Of a stretch of 64,000 bases of DNA, positions 11,141-21,823 are shown in pieces. Source of the DNA: Piezodorus guildinii (lineage: Eukaryota; Arthropoda; Insecta; Hemiptera; Pentatomidae); contig CM041298.1 in NCBI GenBank assembly GCA_023052935.1, forward strand, positions 53,699,813 through 53,763,812, read 5' to 3'. The notes below the pieces were generated by a model. That model was not told the origin of the DNA. It worked only from the letters and a program-made list of their open reading frames with translations, and ran no database searches. The stretch's first letter is position 1. Every line of letters starts with the position of its first letter. Position numbers and translations under genes: made by a program.

Positions 11141-11984
11141 AATGTGAATAATATGATTTAGATAAAACTAGTTCTAGGCCTGGAGGGAAAATGCTTGGTT
11201 TATTAATTGAAAAATGGCTTTTACAAATTAAATATTTTTTATTTCCCTTTACTGCGTCTTGGTTTAAATTGATATTTTAAAGGACATTTATTGATAGATT
11301 ACATTAGGAAACAACCATGATTATTTCGTGATAATTATTATGATTTATGATGAGTATAATGCATTGTTAAGATAAACAATTATATTTAATATATTCAAAA
11401 AAAATTATTGAGACCGCCATTAATCTGGACACGAAGAAAGGAATTGCGTGGAAGATGTTCGCCATTTTGTAGGAGTAGATAATTCCAGTTCTCATAGATT
11501 TTAACTTCCTGGGCGGGAGCTGTGTTTTTAGATGCCTCCCCTCTCCCCTGTAATTACAGTAATTTTTCCCTTATCTCTACTAATCTTTATACTCTTACCA
11601 CGTGATAATTGTCTTCATCTGGTCCCTACTCTAGTATAATTAGAACTACCATGGAATACATTATGTAGCTTTCCGTGCCCTGGCCACTGGGGACGGGGTA
11701 AATAATTGGATTATTCAAAATGGCAAGGCCTCCTGTAGTATTTATTGCCTAATGGCCTCGATACATCATCCCAAGCGTGTTGAAGAATTAATTGAGACAT
11801 TAATTTTAAACATTTGTTGCATGAATTAAAGGAAATTACATGTTTGTTATAGGTAGCCCTAATGATGATGAGCGGTGTGAACAAATCGGTTATAAGCAAC
11901 GATTTAGAAATGTAAGAATAAATTCGATAAGAACTATGAGCAACCAAAACAAGAATAAACCATACGTTACACTGAATAAAGAAA
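11141..11984. other. No gene seen
   Basis: AT-rich with a few GC-richer stretches (11505-11560). Short open frames here and at 11711-12040 show no recognisable protein similarity. Confidence 0.35.
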
Positions 11985-13735
11985 AAATCAGTGGCGCGCA
12001 ACACACAACTTTCACTTACCTCCGAAGAACTAATAAATAAAGTAAGAGTTCAAAGCATTGCTGTCACTTTTGTAGGAAACATATGTTTTAGATTAAATAA
12101 TATTACAGTATAAAATTATTATGTGCAATAATCACCTAAGTTAATGCCACATTCGTCATTTGTCATTATCTCCCACCACTTTCTATGTAAGACAAAAAAA
12201 TGTCTAAAATATTTAGATTTCCAACGGTATATTATACATCTATATTACTTTTCTTGTATTTACCTACTCCTCTGACTCGACTTTTACTTTCCTTCTTTGT
12301 TAAAATCTATTTAAGAATTTTAAATGAAATTAGGGATCAAAAAAGGTTTAAGCATCACGTTGAGTTTCGATAGCAATACCGAAGTTTCAATAAATAATAG
12401 AAATAGAAATAGAAATAGAAAAAAAAAACCTTTATTCTGGGACAAGGTCCCTTGAGAATAACAATTATGAACAAAATAATAAATTATAACTGGCCAAAAA
12501 CAATATACAACTACAATTAAATAAGGGTCATACAAGGGTCAGAGTACCATCTCTATTTACAATTTCAAGAAATAAATAAATAAGAATAAAAATCATAAAA
12601 TGTAACTTTTACATCTCATTAAAGTAAGTGCATTAAAATCAAATTCTCCTTACATAAGTTGGCATAATAAAAATTAGCTAACATCTGTCTGAAGAGAAAG
12701 GAAGTATTGAAAGAGGAGGGATTTAAAAGATGATAGGGAAGGAGCATGACGGATGTTTGAAGGGAGAGTATTCCATAAGGCAGTGGAACGGGCTAAAAAG
12801 GAGCAGTCATATTTTTTGGTTCTATGGAAAGGAGTGTGGAGGTCAGACAGACATCTTGTTTCCTGGTGATGGGTGAGGATTTAAATACCAGAAGGCTGTG
12901 GGAGCTTATGATTTGATGAAGGAATGATCCAAGGAAATATTGCTTTCGAAAGGTTGGGGTCAACCACTTTAACTCGTTGTAGAGGTGGGATACGTGGGAC
13001 CGTCTCGAGGTACCGAACACAAATCTTAAGAAGCAATTCATAAAAAAATAATCTATCATATTATTATCTACAACAGTAACAGTTTTATCTACCTTTCATT
13101 CCTCTTCATTACCTTTCACAACTTTATGTATAAGATGACATTTGTTATAAAATATTTTGCTTTCCTACGTTATATTATACATCTATATTACTGTTCTTAT
13201 GTTCAAAATTAAACTAAAAATATTATATTATATTATATACATACCTTATATTACTGTTCCAATATTAAAAATAATAAATTACATTATAAATATGTCTTAT
13301 CTCTTTCCACTTTAGTTGGATATCAAATTTGTTATTTAATAATTTAATATATTTACCCGTTTATATTAATTTATTTATGTTTTATCTATGCTGACAAGAT
13401 AATATAGTTAAATACCGGTATTTAAGCCCTGTTAGAAAATTCCAGTCAGAACGATATGAATCTACATCATATTAAAACCCATCAAAGTCTACATCGATAT
13501 AGCGGGTTTAATCAAAGTCGTTAGTAATTTTTATGATAATCTATAAGGTGCAAAACTTTTTTGTGTGTCAACGTGTCTGTAACATCCCAGGCATTTAAAC
13601 ATGAAATTTTAATTTATCAATTGGACTCAGAGGACTAAAACGTTTTATTTCGTTGAAAATTCGATTTAGAAAATTTTCACGATCGCAGATATACTTTCCC
13701 TTAGTATGAATTTCGTATATAGGTGAGAGTAAAAT
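11985..13735 (+). mobile_element. R-family element, rearranged, split by a LINE
   Basis: Starts at GCGCGCAACACACAACTTTCAC and ends at TTTCACGATCGCAG...GTATATAGGTGAGAGTA, the two ends typical of the R family (best copy 46878-47945). A CR1-like LINE fragment (12421-13060) interrupts it. The 5' part appears to contain a partial internal duplication, since the TATATTACATC block occurs on both sides. Confidence 0.6.
12421..13060 (-). pseudogene. C-terminus and 3' tail of a CR1-like LINE (copy 1)
   Basis: Minus-strand ORF2 C-terminal relic. The frame at 12793-13059 reads RRSHVSHLYNELKWLTPTFR and HQIISSHS. After a frameshift the next frame reads ARSTALWNTLPSNIR and SLSSFKSLL, the usual closing motif (lWNsLP...FK) of several LINE clades. 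The 3' end runs GTCCCAGAATAAAGG into a T run and a (TTTCTA)n microsatellite rather than an A tail, as in CR1-like elements. A second copy lies at 52555-53165. Clade assignment is tentative. Confidence 0.7.
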
Positions 13736-14804
13736 TATTTCTGGGTAAAAACAGTATTGCTCACGTGACTTTAGAAGACAAATGTTTCATACTTATATGA
13801 TTTACGCCATAAAAGGGTGAAATATGTTAGACATATAATCAATTAGGATGATCACTTAAATGTGCACTCTTTGTCTTTTTAGTAGTAGCAGTTTAGTACA
13901 AATACCCAATTATCAGCTTTTTAGACTAATTCAATACCTATTATATAATTACCTTGTGGTTTTTAAGATATTTAACCTACCTTTTGCTCAGGTACCAAAT
14001 AATCAAGAGAATTTTAGACCTGATGTTTTGACGAAGGACAGACCATTTCTGACAGCCGTGACGCTGTCAATAATATCCCGACTCTAATCGCACATCTAAA
14101 ACTGACCTTAGTCGTCCTTTGAAAAAAAAAATGTTAAAGTAAGTTAAAAGGTCTCAACTTGTTTCTCTGAACCTGATTATCTTTTTATAATGAATTTCAT
14201 TTCAACTACTATTAAAGATAATTTAAATCAAGACTTCTTCCTAATATTTTTGTTTTCTGGTAGGACAAAATTCTTTCGCCCATCGTCAATGATTCCTTGT
14301 CTTAGGCGTTAGCAGATCCAAACTTTCGTAATTCATCCTCTAAATAAGTAGTTTTTCAGGAAGTGCAAAGATTTCAGTTCGATTTCTTGGTTGTTTTGAT
14401 ATTAAGTCGTAAAAGCTGCTGGTTATAAAATAATGCCTTATCTTAATTATTTATTAATTATTGTATTTTTAGATATTACAAGATTGAAAAATAGTGAATT
14501 ATAAGAATAAATGAATATGATGAGACCGGAAAATAAGCGTTTATAAAATAGGCAAACAATTAAATAAAAAAATAATAGAAAAAAGAAGAAATTGAACAAA
14601 CGTATGGAAATGGTGGCGGAGGAGAGGGAGGGGGTTAAATGTATCAATTAGATGTACTTTATTTATTTTCTAAATCTGGAAATATATTTGTAGGTATTCT
14701 TGTTTCATTTGGCCTTCTCATGAATTATACATTCAATATAATTTTTATTTTATTTAATTTTTATAAAGTTTTATTTATTCATTTTTTATTATTATTATTA
14801 TTAT
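13736..14804. other. No gene seen
   Basis: AT-rich. Several short open frames (13860-14087, 14447-14647) lack any recognisable motif. Confidence 0.35.
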
Positions 14805-15115
14805 TTTATGGGTAGAGCGCTTGTCTACTGGGTTCCGGGGGTTTTGAATCCCTGCTATGGCGGAATATTATTTATTCTGTTATTTCAGCTGGGGGGGGGG
14901 GGAAGAGGCGATCCTGGGGTATGGAGACCCTCCTGGGGCACACCCAGCCTTATTCAAGTGTGCACCTAAAAATGGGGATTAACCATGACGGCTGAGCATG
15001 ATCTAGGCCGAATCACCTCTTTGCACGGCCGTTGGCCTAGAAACAGTACCTCTGCATGTACTCCAAAAACTCTTCATGGGTTGTAGTGGTACAGGTTTTT
15101 ATTTATTTTTTTTAT
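14805..15115 (+). repeat. SINE-A copy
   Basis: Plus-strand copy. The head TTATGGGTAGAGCGCTTGTC is followed by a B box reading GGTTTTGAATCCC, then ATATTATTTATTCTGTT, a G run, GGTATGGAGACCCTCCTGG, TGCACGGCCGTTGGCCTAG and TGGGTTG...GGTACAGGTTTTTAT. It ends in a T-rich tail. Confidence 0.75.
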
Positions 15116-15149
15116 TTTATTTTATTTTATGGAATACTATTATTATTTT

Positions 15150-15765
15150 TAACAAGATAAAGTGCCTTTTTTGAGAAAATGGTAAAAAGGTGCAAAATGC
15201 ATGGCATAAAGTGGCTCATTTGGTTTTTGCAACTTTGTTGAAAATTTCTGTAACATTTCAGACTCATAACTTCTAAAAAAATAAATAAAAACTTATTAAA
15301 TATAATTTATCTTAATTTCTTAATTCGGAATTCTTGGGCAAGAGGGTGAGGACGGGGGATAAATGCCGAGTTAAAAGTCTCCTCCCCTCTTCCCTGGGCA
15401 CCGAGACGCGAATCCGTAATTATTTTATTTTAAAGTTGGTTTATTACATTTTATCGCGTTCGAGTCAGACTTACCACACACAGATTGATAGGTTGATAAT
15501 TTTGATTGTCTTAGGGCCAGAGGCCCTTTCCTATAGACAAAATTATAAACTTTATAAATGTGCCAGTTCCAGTTGAATTACATTACTTATCTAATAATTT
15601 TTTTAAATGTTTATCGTTAAATACATGTAGTCCATTTTGCGGGGATTGGTCATTAGGACTCGAAATACGCTAGAACGTTTATTTTCGGTAAAGACTCGGA
15701 TTTGAAAAGTTTAACGATGGCTATACTTTCGCTTACTATATATTCCATATGTAGGTAAGTGAAAG
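15150..15765 (+). mobile_element. R-family fragment, interrupted
   Basis: The conserved R block GGTGCAAAATGCATGG with TATAAAGTGG is at about 15195-15225. The R 3' end (ATATATTCCATATGTAGG then TAAGTGAAAGT) is at about 15738-15765. Between them lies a tRNA-like repeat (15330-15440) and AT-rich sequence. The 5' half of R is absent. Confidence 0.55.
15330..15440 (-). repeat. SINE-E fragment
   Basis: Shares GAGGACGGGGGATAAATGCCGAG and CCGAGACGCGAATCCGTAAT with 55268-55395, whose minus strand carries the B-box-like GAGTTCGAATCTCGG. The GAGGACGGGGGATTAATGC core also occurs in the 42345-42610 repeat. Confidence 0.45.
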
Positions 15766-16529
15766 TAAAAATAATTGACATATACTTTTGGAATGGAGCT
15801 GTTTCAAACAGTAAAACTTTCTTTGGTTTTTGATTTTGTCTATTTTGATGATGCGCAACTTCACAGCCCCTCTTCAATGAGTTAATGGGTTCAGAATTCG
15901 AATATAGGTTAAGTGCTACTAAATTTTTGATTTGATTTTTTATATATAACTTTCTAACTCATCGATTAGTCAATATTTAACTCTGTAACGCACAGTGTTT
16001 CAAAATGAGAACAATGGATATATTTTCATTTTTTGGCTTATGCATACCACAGTAATAATAACATTCTTTCTTTTTCTAATTGTTAGCATATGCTGGTAGT
16101 TGGTATTATTTTATAAAAGTGGAATTTGCCTTGTGGTAACAATAGTATATGAAACGGAGGGAGAAGTTAAGTAAGTAGGCTATTATAGCGGTCAGGAGAG
16201 AAGAGACGAGGGATCCAGACTGTCATTAGAGGTGAATAGGTCGGGAGGGACAAAGGGTACGTCACCGGCACTGATGGATAGTGGCGCCCTTACGCGTCAC
16301 TACTGGGCCCGGTTCCAGTGCGGTACCCGCACGCTCAATTTGTCCCAAAGTGCGCACTACCTACCGCAGCCATCACGCCCTGTTTACTTCAATTTGTCTC
16401 GAAAAGCCAAACATACCCCCTTCCTCTCTGGCGGTGCCTTCCCCAAGACGGTACTTGAAAGGAAAAGTTACTAACAGTAATTTCTTGGCTTAGGTTCCTT
16501 AAAACTATTTTAGTTTATAGATCACTTAC
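15766..16529. other. No gene seen; GC-rich islet 16225-16470
   Basis: The islet is CpG-rich against an AT-rich background and has two overlapping open frames (16232-16474, 16281-16493). Neither has a recognisable domain. It could be a decayed exon, promoter or repeat; the sequence does not decide. Confidence 0.3.
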
Positions 16530-16705
16530 TACTAGATACCACCCTCGGCCGCAAGGTTTTCCTCATTTTTTGGTTACCCAACTTATAGAGGCTCGGTGTG
16601 CTCCATAACTCAGGGTCGCCTTCCGGCTAAAATATCAGAATAAATAATATTCTGTCTCGTCTAGGATTCGAACCCAAGACCGATTCAGTGAGCCAGCAAC
16701 CATGA
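16530..16705 (-). repeat. SINE-A fragment
   Basis: The minus strand shows the B box GGGTTCGAATCC and AATATTATTTATTCTGATAT followed by diverged SINE-A body sequence. The distal T-rich end is missing. Confidence 0.6.
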
Positions 16706-16730
16706 ATGTCTAATATCTAACTGTATAGAG

Positions 16731-17660
16731 GTATTACAAAAAAAATAAAAATGGCCTAAAGAGATACCAATCTTTCCTGAAATAATTATGGTTACTATCA
16801 TAGAAACAGCTCATTCGATGAGGATAATCGTTATAAAGTAAATCATCAAGTACTTAATAATCTTTCATTTGAGTGGTAAAAGACATTTTTATGTCCAATT
16901 TTCAACGATATAGAGGTATTACAAAAAAAATTGCGAACAACGAGATATCACTCTTTTCAAAAATAATTATGGTTACTATCATGGAAACGGCTTATCCTAT
17001 GAGGATAATCGTTGTAAAGCAAATCATCAAGTACTTAATAAGCTTTCGTTCGAGTGGTAAAAGTCATTTTTATGTCTATTATTCAACGATATAGAGGTAT
17101 TGCAAAAAAATTGCCAAAACATATACCAATTTTTTCTGAAATAATTATGGTTACTATCATGGAAACGGCTTATCCTATGAGGATAATCGTTTTAAAGTAA
17201 ATTATCAAGTATTTAAGAAACTTTCATTTGAGTGGTAAATGACATTTGTATGTCTAGTATTCATCGATATAGAGGTATTACAAAAAAAATAATTTTTTTT
17301 TTTTTTTGGCTGAAAATGGGATGCCACTCTTTACTGATATTATTATGGCTACTATCATGAAAATGGCTCATCCTATGAGGATATTCGTTTTAACGACTAA
17401 TATAGAAAATGGAATCATCTTTAATTTAAGTTGTGAAACACGTCTGTACGCCTTATAGCTTTGTAGATATGGTTCTTACAAAAAAACCGGAAACCGAGAA
17501 ACTTCTTATTTTTGCCATTAATTTGGTTGGTATCATGGAAACGGCTGTTCATAAGAATATAACTGTTACAAAACTAGTTAACGAGGCATAAAATCAGCTT
17601 TAATTTGTGTAATAATAGAAATCCTTAGGTCTAATACTCACCGATATGATGTCAGTGCAA
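16731..17660 (+). repeat. Tandem array, five units of about 178-197 bp
   Basis: Units begin at 16731, 16916, 17097, 17275 and 17472, each with GTATTACAAAAAAA or a variant. They share ATTATGGTTACTATCATGGA, CCTATGAGGATAATCGTT, GAGTGGTAAA and the closing CGATATAGAG. Units 1-3 are close to one another; units 4 and 5 are progressively diverged. The open frame at 16873-17094 is a by-product of the repeat. Confidence 0.9.
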
Positions 17661-18049
17661 TGGTTACATAAGTCGAATTTCTGTCGATAAAAACGCGTCT
17701 TTCCATGGCTTTCCACCCATTTGTAAATAGCAGACTAATGTCGTTTGATTCGTATTATCGCCTAGTATTATGACGTCAAAAGGAAAATCGTGGTCAAATG
17801 AGTCAAAATTTCGCCTTTTTGGTCCCTTTTTGGATCGCTACCATTTTGTAACCCACCCGTTTTGAGTTGGCATAGGTGTAGTTTTTGTTTTACCATGATA
17901 AAAGCTTTGTATAAAACATTTTGGCAAAATTGGTTGCATTATTCGTTGTTGGCACACGGACTATTTTGTAGTGAATATGTCAAATGACAAAGTGCATTTT
18001 CGGCAAATATTTAATTAAAAAGAAGATCAGTGAACTTCGGAAAGTCCTA
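17661..18049. other. No gene seen
   Basis: AT-rich sequence between the tandem array and the degenerate hammerhead motif. Nothing recognisable. Confidence 0.35.
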
Positions 18050-18059
18050 ACAATTTATT

Positions 18060-18108
18060 GCTTTACTAACGTTTTGACCCACATTGTAGGTCATCATGAG
18101 GCTATTTT
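18060..18108 (-). ncRNA. Degenerate hammerhead-like motif
   Basis: The minus strand reads CTCATGA, then a stem-capable TGACCT...GGGTC, then AAAACGTTAG. Against the hammerhead core CUGANGA-stem II-GAAA, one base is changed in the first box and one in the second. It would be inactive. It resembles the intact motif at 21778-21823. Confidence 0.4.
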
Positions 18109-18179
18109 GACGCAGAGCAGCTTGTTCCTTTCCTTGCTACTGTACCTGAGGTGCCCTGACGATGACCTATTATAAAATA

Positions 18180-18935
18180 TCGTATATAGGAAGGGAATTT
18201 AAGGGGGATCGTAAACATTTTTGAGTTCCATTGCTTATTTATGTGGTATGTCTGGGTCCAAAATAAGTTGTATAAAAACTGAAACTTTATGTTTTAAAAG
18301 AAATTCAATAACATTTTTAACAAAATCTGCAAACCAGAAGAGCCACTTTATACCATGAATTTCACGCATTTTTACGATTTTCTCAAAAATCGCCTTTAAC
18401 TATTTTGAATAAACTCGGCATAGTATTTATTGGGCTCAAATGTCATTTAAATTTTATTCTGATTGAAATTGTCTGACTTTAAGTATTTTAATTTTTGTAG
18501 TTATAATATAAAATAAACTGTTGCATGTTGTTTTCATTCATAATAAACCGGTAAATAAATAAGTGGTAGGACTTTGTTTACCAACTAAAGAAGAAAAGAG
18601 CAAACTTATTTTTAAAGGTATTTTTTAAACATAAGAATCGCAATATAGATGTATAATATACACGTAATTTTAGAAAAAATGATATCTCATATACAAAGCT
18701 GTATAACGTAATGGCATAAGCTGCTTCTTGTAGGTAAGGAAAGGGGTAAAGTGGTCTCCAGTGGTCGTTGGTAATAATTTCCATTGTCAGAGTGCTTAAT
18801 CAAAAACACATCTTTCCATCGAAACTTAATGTAATTTTTCGACCTTTTTTAGACTTAATTTTCTTTGTAAGTTCTTAAATTGATTTTAACAACGGATATA
18901 AGTGAAACTCGTGTGTTGCACGCACTATATTTTTC
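18180..18935 (-). mobile_element. R-family element, inverted copy
   Basis: Minus-strand R copy. It opens with GTGCGTGCAACACACGAGTTTCAC, contains TTCATGGTATAAAGTGGCTC and CTTCTGGTTTGCAGATTTTG, and fades before the usual 3' terminus. The order of blocks is the same as in 46878-47945. Confidence 0.6.
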
Positions 18936-19980
18936 TTTTCCATGCCATAGATTACCTTCTCCATACATAACGATCACTCTGTCTCAACTACCGGTTGAGA
19001 GTTGGTAGTCCTTCAGCGAGACTTGGGCTCGGTACTAGTTGTCATTAGGCGGGCTAAAATATACGACCACATTTAATTAAATGGATTGTAATTTATTTCC
19101 AAGAGGAAACGTGACCCTAGGATAATTACCTATGTAAATGACTTTAAACAAAGGTTCTGTCTGTTTGTCTGTTAGCGCTCTTGGTAAAAAAACGCGGCGG
19201 ATGAGGTGGCGCACCTGCTTTCGAAAGTAAAAAGCACCATAGCATTATGGGCACCGGCCTCCTGGATCCTCGCGGGAAATGGCCGCCTTGGCTACTCTCC
19301 TTGTGTAATATACCAGTACCAGTCCTGTAATAATCACATCGTCATTATCCTCTTAACTTACTCGGCCGTCGATAATTGTTGCTCCTTCTGAAGCAGCTGG
19401 CGATCATCGTTTCAATCTCTTGTCTGATGCACTTGAAGAAACTACTATTGGTGAACTTTTTTTTTTTTTTCTATAAACGTTATTGATATTGAAGGTGGCT
19501 ATAAAAGTGTTTGTACTTTTGGTGTGTGTTTTTTTTTTGAGGTTCTAAGACGCTCCGACTCGCCTCTGCGACTCTCTTCCTAGAATCCGAATGTCTGCTT
19601 GCTCACGGTTGTGCGGTGGATTGTCCATCCTGAGAATGAATCCGAGAAGGATAACTAAATCAATGTTCGAAAAGTGATACGAACTGGTTTAAAGTGTCTG
19701 AGAATGACCCTTGGAGATTTAAAAATTACAGAAGAGATGAACTACAAAGAACATCACCAAGGAAAAAAATAAAGAGATTCCAGGACAGGGTTATGACCAA
19801 ACGGCTGTATTTCTGACGAAGAGAGGAAGATTAGGTCTCAAATTATGAAGGTATACTGGGCAGACAGAAAATCACAAATATCAAACAATGATTGAACTAA
19901 TATATCCCAAAGTGGGTGAAATGAAAATAAAATAAAAAAAATATGATTGGATATTATGAATAAAAAGTATTCTATAATGT
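18936..19980. other. No gene seen
   Basis: Mixed composition, with GC-richer stretches at about 19195-19300 and 19550-19640 and a T run at 19459-19470. Short frames (for example 19206-19391) have no recognisable domain. Confidence 0.3.
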
Positions 19981-19981
19981 G

Positions 19982-20285
19982 GCTGATGTGCAGTAGTTTT
20001 CACAGTTTGGAGGTGTTTCCTTCTCGATAAGGTAACCTTGGGTCAGTCGCGTGTTGCCTATCCTCAGTCGAGTAATGACAACTCCTCTTCTGTTGTCGTT
20101 GTTTACACTTTTCCTAATTGTTTTAAGGCTCTTTAGGTTATTTAGGCCATTTGTTCCCAGTATTTTCTCAAAGCTGGCCCATGTGAGTGCTGGTTGATTT
20201 TTTAAATAGGTACAAATATCAGATTTTGTGAATAATGGGATAATTTCTGTAGAGGATAATGCTGCATCTTTGGTTGCTTAATGTG
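19982..20285 (-). pseudogene. Relic of LINE RNase H C-terminal region
   Basis: An open minus-strand stretch of about 100 codons. It reads ATKDAALSS (as after an RNase H NELAD-type motif), SDICTYLKN, then VVITRLRIGNTRLTQGYLIE and PPNCENYC. The same block in the I-type LINE at 49129-52495 reads ILARLRIGHTRLTHGHLM and CPTCGC. It is therefore the end of an RNase H-bearing LINE ORF2. The zinc-binding Cys pair is degraded, and no RT domain lies upstream. Confidence 0.65.
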
Positions 20286-20635
20286 GCTTCCCCCCACCTG
20301 TTATTCTCAAATATTTCCCGCTTTACCACAACTATTTCCACCGAGAAACTATGAATGAAACCTCAAGAAGATGCTAGGTAATAACACCATATTAAAAGGG
20401 TATCTAAAAATATTTTATCTGTATGAAAAATAAGAAATAAAATATAAACTATTGAAACAAGAAAAATAAATAGATTTAAAATGATAATAAAGGCAACGGT
20501 TGTTGTGTGTCCATAAATAAAATAATCTAACCAAACAAACCTTAATTTAAAATACGCAACTTCAACCCATCAAAGCTTTATGGGTCTGTAATATAAATGA
20601 TATAGACCCTCAGAAGTTTAGAACCCATCTGGTTA
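20286..20635. other. No gene seen
   Basis: AT-rich; nothing recognised. Confidence 0.35.
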
Positions 20636-20890
20636 TGGTGGTCACCTGTGGTGTAGTGGTTAGCATAACCTCATATGCCCAAGGTCGCAGTCTCCTTAAA
20701 TTGGGTTAAATATCCTTGGCAATTCCGTTGTTTGGCGTAGACGTAATATAGTGGTCCCGCGCCTATTTAATTAAACCTGTATAGGCAACCTTTAAGTCTG
20801 CAACTATATCACCGTCCGATTACTCACATTAGCATGATGTGACTTTAAATGTATAAACCCATGTGAAATGGTTTTCAATAAAAGAATAAA
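20636..20890 (+). repeat. SINE-B copy
   Basis: The head CTGTGGTGTAGTGGTTAGCA is a good tRNA-type A-box region; the B box is eroded. The 3' part (CCGATTACTCACATTAGCAT, TGTGACTTTAAATGTATAAAC) matches the 3' part of the minus-strand copy at 10435-10755. Confidence 0.6.
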
Positions 20891-21354
20891 TATATATTAT
20901 AACAAATGGGAAACTCAAACCCCAGCATAACATTTTATTCATAGAGATATCAGTGCTTCCTTCTCAACTAAGTTGATACCTTTGGAACCTTTAGATTTCG
21001 AGCATAACGTTATAATGACAGACAACCTTTTGAATTTGACTATTTACAAAAGTTTTTTTCGGAGCCACTGCCGTTTTCAAACTTCTACGAGGATTCTACG
21101 AGGGGTTAGAGCTGGTAGTTATTTTGCTTTAAAAATAGGATGATTAAGGTTATGAATAAATTTGGAGAATTTAAGCGAATAAATACCTTCTATTATTTTT
21201 AAAAATACCTCAATTCTAATTTATTGTCAATATTTCAAATGACAAAAAAAAAGTAAAGCAGTTTTGATCAGTGACCTTTTACTAAAGGGTATCTCTGTAG
21301 ACAGATCTCGACCTCCTCACCATCACACACTCTACTGAAGAATTATCCTACTAG
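20891..21354. other. No gene seen
   Basis: AT-rich; nothing recognised. Confidence 0.35.
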
Positions 21355-21665
21355 AAAAAAAAAAAAAAAACCTGTACCTCTGCAACCCATGAAGGGTCTT
21401 GGGTCAGTACATATAGAGATTCGTACTATTTCTAGGCCAACGGCCGTGCAATGAGGTGTTAGGCCTTGATCACGCTCAGTTGCCAGGTTTTTCCCCAATT
21501 TTGGGTACCCACTTTAAAGAGACTGGGTCTGCCCCAGGAGGTCTCCATACCCTTGGGTCGCTCCCCGGTCGAATCAACAGAATAAATAATATTTGCCACA
21601 GCCGGGATTCGAACCCAGTACCCAGGGGACTGTAGACTAGTGCTCTATCCACTAGAACAAGCCGC
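21355..21665 (-). repeat. SINE-A, best copy
   Basis: Read on the minus strand: tRNA-like head GCGGCTTGTTCTAGTGGATA, A-box-like TCTAGTGGATAGAGC, perfect B box GGTTCGAATCC, then a body with AAATATTATTTATTCTGTTG, GGTATGGAGACCTCCTGG, GCACGGCCGTTGGCCTAGA and GGGTTGCAGAGGTACAGG, ending in a run of T. SINEs of this kind are transcribed from the internal boxes by RNA polymerase III and moved by LINE proteins. The T-run end is unusual, since most SINEs end in A or a short repeat. It could instead be a terminator. Confidence 0.8.
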
Positions 21666-21777
21666 TTTCTTCTATAATCAAAGGGTTTATTTTATTGAGG
21701 ATGTATAGTCGACTGTAGAAACTATTATAGGTGGAATAATCGGGAATCAGTCATTTTTAAATTTTTTTTTTTTTAAT

Positions 21778-21823
21778 TTTGCCAACGTTTCGGCTCAAGC
21801 TTGTGAGCCATCATCAGGGCATT
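21778..21823 (-). ncRNA. Hammerhead ribozyme motif (canonical core)
   Basis: The minus strand reads UGCC, then CUGAUGA (rc of 21811-21817), a stem II of GGCUC pairing with GAGCC around an 8-base loop, then GAAAC (rc of 21787-21791), GUU and GGCA. UGCC and GGCA form a four-pair stem I closing both sides of the core, and ACGU/AACGUU at stem III is self-complementary. This fits a minimal type I hammerhead, known from Penelope-like elements and other retroelements. Cleavage would follow GUU. No Penelope reverse transcriptase lies nearby. Activity is inferred. Confidence 0.65.

Noticed and set aside
16873..17094. 73-codon frame in the tandem array
   Set aside because: It spans repeat units and is not preserved in the neighbouring units.
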